DNA of 64,000 nucleotides from Neorhizobium sp. UBA3556 (GTDB taxonomy: Bacteria > Pseudomonadota > Alphaproteobacteria > Rhizobiales > Rhizobiaceae): assembly GCA_002376235.1 (NCBI GenBank), contig DFNX01000013.1, forward strand, positions 217,521 through 281,520, in the 5' to 3' direction. Both the position numbers and the translations under genes were made by a program. Under the pieces are notes generated by a model that was given only the letters and a program-made list of their open reading frames with translations, searched no databases and had not been told where the DNA came from. This document shows positions 60,859 to 64,000 of the stretch, one piece after another; positions within the stretch are counted from its first letter, which is position 1; every line of letters begins with the position of its first letter.

Positions 60859-61971
60859 TCAGTCCCCGTCGGCGAAGGAGAAACCGGATGACAGGCCGAT
60901 TGCGCCGCCATATCCGTCATTGAGCTTGGCGATCACATCCTTGCCGTCGGCAAGCAGCGTATCGAGTTTTTTCCGCTCGCCCGTATCCTCCACCGCCTTT
61001 TCGAGGTCCGGCGTTACCTCGCTCGCCAATGCGGACATCGCCTTCAGCTTCTCTTCCGTGGCGGCCACGACCGCCCGATCTTTCTCAGGCAGAAGCGCCA
61101 CCATGCCGGATGTCGTCAGAAGCTGCGACAGCCCGTCGAGATTGGCCCTGATCATCGGCCAGGTATTTTCCGAGCGCCAGAACAGAGCTTGTTTGGGGAA
61201 TTTCGCCTTGTCCGCACCCTTGTAGAAAGTTTCGATCCGCTGGTCGCGCACCGCTTCGGCACCATGCACGAGGATGCCGAGCAGCCCGGTGATCGCTTCA
61301 CCGCCAGTGCGATAAATGGGATTGTCGTCTCCCGGCTGTTCCCAGGCCTTTTGGATACCGTCCGGCGCATCCCATATGCCGGATATTTCGGCGGCAACAT
61401 TCCCGACATTCTCGGCAACCGCGGCGCTGTAACGGCAACGGAAGTCATTTCCGGAAGAAAGCGTATCTGAACCTGTTCCGAAGAGAAGATATTCGAGAGC
61501 GCCGAGCCCCTGCGTTGCAACGCTCTTGGTGGCCAGCGTCTTCGGATCGGTGGCCGTTTCGTCGGATTTGGCAAGGACAGCCTGCACCTGCTTCAGGCCG
61601 GTGCTCTTGCGGTCAGGATAAAACAGGATGCGCTCAAAGCGGTTCTGCTCGATCACCGGGCCGGTGCGGACGATCTCGATATGCGCCCAACTGGCAGCAA
61701 GCTTGCCGAAGCCGGCCTTTGCGGCATCGTAATTGGTCTGAGACGGCGCCGCGCAAAGCCTCTTCATCGTCGCCGTCATGTCTTCGGCGGATGTCCGGAA
61801 CGCGTCGTAACCCGGCCGGATGAAACCATCGACCGCAGCCGTCATCACCTTCGTCACGGTTGCTGCCGGCAGTTCGACGGTCGGAGCGGTATCTGCTTCC
61901 TGCGCAAAGGCGGCGGGGGCAAAGACCGCTGGAAGCAGTACGATCATACCGGAAACGAGGGTTTTGCGCAT
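60859..61971 (-). CDS. Imelysin-family periplasmic protein
   Basis: A 370-residue protein with a signal peptide (residues 1-23, cut after AFA). The imelysin fold is two four-helix bundles, with GALEYLLFGTG and the C-terminal FDGYG-like GYGGAIGLSSGFSF region. Imelysins are iron-regulated and bind iron or haem in the periplasm. It overlaps the di-haem gene by one base upstream and is followed by the DUF1513 gene after one base. One of two imelysin genes in this operon. Confidence 0.9.
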   Translation of the reverse strand: MRKTLVSGMIVLLPAVFAPAAFAQEADTAPTVELPAATVTKVMTAAVDGFIRPGYDAFRTSAEDMTATMKRLCAAPSQTNYDAAKAGFGKLAASWAHIEIVRTGPVIEQNRFERILFYPDRKSTGLKQVQAVLAKSDETATDPKTLATKSVATQGLGALEYLLFGTGSDTLSSGNDFRCRYSAAVAENVGNVAAEISGIWDAPDGIQKAWEQPGDDNPIYRTGGEAITGLLGILVHGAEAVRDQRIETFYKGADKAKFPKQALFWRSENTWPMIRANLDGLSQLLTTSGMVALLPEKDRAVVAATEEKLKAMSALASEVTPDLEKAVEDTGERKKLDTLLADGKDVIAKLNDGYGGAIGLSSGFSFADGD

Positions 61972-63512
61972 CAGAGCGACTCCAGGAAGGTGAGAAGGGC
62001 CGCACGGTCCTGTTTCTGCATGGCTGCAAATGCACTGCGCGCGGCTTCCGCCTCGCCACCATGCCAGAGGATCGCTTCGGTGAGATTGCGGGCACGCCCG
62101 TCATGCAGGAAGAAGGTGTGATTGTTGACGGTCTTGGTAAGCCCGATGCCCCAGAGCGGCTGGGTGCGCCATTCCTGCCCGGTCGCAACCCCCACCTGCT
62201 GACCATCCGCCAAGCCTTCGCCCATGTCATGCAGCAGGAAATCGGAATAAGGCCAGATCAGTTGGAAGGCATGTGCCTTGTTGCCGGCATCGCGGCGGGT
62301 AACGAATTTCGGCGTGTGGCAGGCGGCGCAGCCAGCCGAATAGAACATCTCCTTGCCCTTAAGCACTGTCGGGTCGTCGATATCGCGACGCGCCGGCACC
62401 GCAAGGTTTTCAGAATAGAAGGTGACGAGTGACAGCACCGGATCGGGTGCTTCGACCGGGCCGAGCCGCTCCTGCACACCAGTCGGCATGGCCAGACAGG
62501 CGGCTTGCGCTTTCGTGCAGTCGCCATGCGAAAACGGCGTGTCGGGTGTCGAAATGCCGATATCGCCGGTAAACGCGCCCGACGACTGGTCCCGGATCGA
62601 GGCATTCTGCGCCTTGAAGCCGAACCGCCCGAGTTTCAATTCGCCGGTCATGTGGTCACGCACCAGCGCCGCCTTGCCGGATATGCCGTCGCCGTCCTTG
62701 TCGTCCGGATCGGCATTCGCCAGGATATCGGCCTCGTGGATCGCCTGGATCAGCCCCATGCCGATCATCGGAGGTGCTACGCGGGGCGACAGCGTCACAT
62801 CGCCTTCAAGCGGCCCATAACCAAGATTGGAAACTGAATAGGTCGGCTTGCGCAGACTGACGACTTCGCCGTTACCGAGAGTGACCGGCACTTCCTCATA
62901 GGAAATTTCCACCTTCCCTTCCGAGGCAAGTCCCGGAACGGCCAAATCCTGGAACTGCTCGCCATAGACCGCGTCGGGAAAGTTCAACTTGCGGTAATCG
63001 CCGATCGCCTCGCGCTCCTCGTCGGTGCGGGCAGGGCGCGCCAGCCTCAGGAACATCGAGGTTGCGTCGGCCGCGCCTTCAGGCGGATGTCCGCGGCCAT
63101 CCTTCAGGTGACAACTCTGGCAGGCGCGCGCATTAAACAGCGGCCCAAGACCGTCGGATGCCTGAGTAGAGGAGGGGGGCGACACCCAGAGCTTGGTGAA
63201 TAGCGCATTCCCAAGCTTGAAAGTCTGCTCTTCCTCGAAGGTGATGTTCGGCGAAAAATGCGAGAACGCGTCGCCATTCACGATCGCCTTTGTCGTAGCA
63301 GCACCGCCGGACATGGTCTCGAACTGCTCGGGCTTGGAAAAATCCGTGGTCGGGTTCGTCACGCGCTCGACGCGTTTCAGGTCCTTGGGGTTAAGGTCGG
63401 TGCGTCTCTTCGGCAACTGGCTGTCGCTGCCGGTGGCAATCAACGGCAGTGACAGCACGAGTGCGCCGGAAATGAGAGGAAGCAGGTAGGGGAAGGCTCT
63501 GAATGCGCCCAT
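61971..63512 (-). CDS. Di-haem thiol oxidoreductase-like protein (DUF1111)
   Basis: A 513-residue protein from the ATG at 63512; the earlier in-frame TTG is not supported. After a signal anchor it has two c-type haem-binding motifs CQSCH and CAACH about 260 residues apart, with conserved DGLGPLFNARAC and FLHDGRARNLTEAILWHGGEA. It belongs to the DUF1111 family, di-haem peroxidase-like periplasmic proteins that are co-transcribed with imelysin genes in iron-regulated operons. It likely oxidises an iron ligand or transfers electrons. The substrate is unknown. Confidence 0.92.
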   Translation of the reverse strand: MGAFRAFPYLLPLISGALVLSLPLIATGSDSQLPKRRTDLNPKDLKRVERVTNPTTDFSKPEQFETMSGGAATTKAIVNGDAFSHFSPNITFEEEQTFKLGNALFTKLWVSPPSSTQASDGLGPLFNARACQSCHLKDGRGHPPEGAADATSMFLRLARPARTDEEREAIGDYRKLNFPDAVYGEQFQDLAVPGLASEGKVEISYEEVPVTLGNGEVVSLRKPTYSVSNLGYGPLEGDVTLSPRVAPPMIGMGLIQAIHEADILANADPDDKDGDGISGKAALVRDHMTGELKLGRFGFKAQNASIRDQSSGAFTGDIGISTPDTPFSHGDCTKAQAACLAMPTGVQERLGPVEAPDPVLSLVTFYSENLAVPARRDIDDPTVLKGKEMFYSAGCAACHTPKFVTRRDAGNKAHAFQLIWPYSDFLLHDMGEGLADGQQVGVATGQEWRTQPLWGIGLTKTVNNHTFFLHDGRARNLTEAILWHGGEAEAARSAFAAMQKQDRAALLTFLESL

Positions 63513-63557
63513 GGGTGATCGGGCCTCACCCGGAAGCGAGGCCCGCCTTTTCTTCAA

Positions 63558-64000
63558 TTATTTAAAAACAGCGTCAGGATTATCGAGGCTGTCGGAACCT
63601 TCAAGCTCGATCTTGCCGAGATCCAGCGATGCAATGACGCGTTCGATGCTCTTGGTCTGGTCGATCAGGCCGTCGATTGCCTTCTGCACGACCGCATTGC
63701 CCTTGGCATTGTTCTCGCCGATCATCTGGTCATAGGCTTCGACCTTCTGGGCGCGATCCTTCATGACGTTCATCGCCGCAAGCGTCGCGTCGAGCTTGCT
63801 CTTGATTTCCGTATCGAGCGCCTTGTCCTTGACGGCAACGAGGTCGGAAAGCGACGGTCCCTTCATCTTCGTGCCGTCGATACGGGTATATTCACCCGTA
63901 TAGGCAGACTTGACGCCGATCGCGTCGTTGAGATGCGAGGCGTAGGTGTTGTCGGAGAAGCAATCATGCTCTTCTTCCGGATCATGCAGCAGCAGGCCGA
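63558..64000 (-). CDS. Imelysin-family protein, IrpA-like (3' part only; 5' end beyond the window)
   Basis: The frame is open to the right edge; the last 147 codons or so are visible. It includes HDPEEEHDCFSDNTYASHL, an imelysin/IrpA signature with Glu/His/Cys/Asp metal-binding candidates, followed by GVKSAYTGEYTRIDG and the C-terminal helices ending DSLDNPDAVFK. It is the first visible gene of the iron-linked operon, followed 45 bases later by the di-haem protein. The operon promoter lies outside the window. Confidence 0.9.
   Translation of the reverse strand, partial: GLLLHDPEEEHDCFSDNTYASHLNDAIGVKSAYTGEYTRIDGTKMKGPSLSDLVAVKDKALDTEIKSKLDATLAAMNVMKDRAQKVEAYDQMIGENNAKGNAVVQKAIDGLIDQTKSIERVIASLDLGKIELEGSDSLDNPDAVFK

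Overview
The window is chromosomal DNA of an alphaproteobacterium, most likely a member of the Rhizobiaceae (Agrobacterium/Rhizobium/Neorhizobium group). Evidence from the sequence: GC-rich coding with strong third-position bias, a Tad/Flp pilus cluster end, a membrane-bound ferritin (MbfA) gene preceded by a perfect Irr-type ICE box, GGAAC-type extracytoplasmic (EcfG/RpoE2-like) promoter candidates, TTAA-N7-TTAA CtrA-type sites, HWE/HisKA_2 kinase and an orphan GTA-type spike-base protein. There is no rRNA, no insertion sequence, no integrase and no CRISPR array; most of it is ordinary chromosomal backbone with a few accessory patches.

Layout. 1-1.5 kb: tail of tadC, a GFA-family zinc protein, and tadD on the other strand. 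1.6-6.7 kb: leucyl aminopeptidase, MarR regulator, NlpC/P60 hydrolase, a secreted small protein, tRNA-Leu(CAG) with its own promoter and terminator, a 3-hydroxyisobutyrate-dehydrogenase-like protein fused to a SelW-like Rdx domain, and a small Pro/Ala-rich membrane protein. 6.8-12.1 kb: signalling (soluble double-PAS chemoreceptor, large hybrid histidine kinase). 12.2-16.1 kb: AEC transporter, LysR regulator, FAD oxidoreductase and a decayed gene. 16.2-25.4 kb: lepA, then three MFS transporters with XRE-cupin and TetR regulators, a GNAT acetyltransferase and a secreted alpha/beta hydrolase. 25.5-29 kb: rpsU with a TTG start, and two paralogous orphan TRAP substrate-binding proteins. 29-33.2 kb: mbfA, an HWE-like kinase, a LapG-like protease, a hydrolase. 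33.4-39.3 kb: the translation block infC (AUU start)-rpmI-rplT, a kinase-fold protein, pheS-pheT. 39.4-44.7 kb: M15-like protein, NTF2-like protein, three tandem aldo/keto reductases, Gfo/Idh/MocA oxidoreductase. 44.7-48.8 kb: a GtrA/GtrB/GT-C glycan-modification group, a small membrane protein and the spike-base protein. 48.9-59.8 kb: xseA, an orphan ParA ATPase with a basic tail, M29 aminopeptidase, YbaK and ArsC-like proteins, a LigT-type 2H phosphoesterase, Ogt, YqaA, guaA, MTA/SAH nucleosidase, thioesterase, TspO. 59.8-64 kb: an iron-associated imelysin/di-haem/imelysin/DUF1513 operon that runs off the right edge.

The most noteworthy signals are regulatory and architectural: three general-stress-type promoters in front of small unknown proteins, three CtrA-like sites, the ICE box overlapping the mbfA start region, the XRE and TetR operators, the HIBADH-Rdx fusion, the AUU start of infC, the TTG start of rpsU with a terminator in its upstream region, and the split gtr-like module next to an orphan phage/GTA spike-base gene. 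I did not find a clear-cut wholly new multi-gene system; the best candidates for undescribed biology are listed as findings with their limits.
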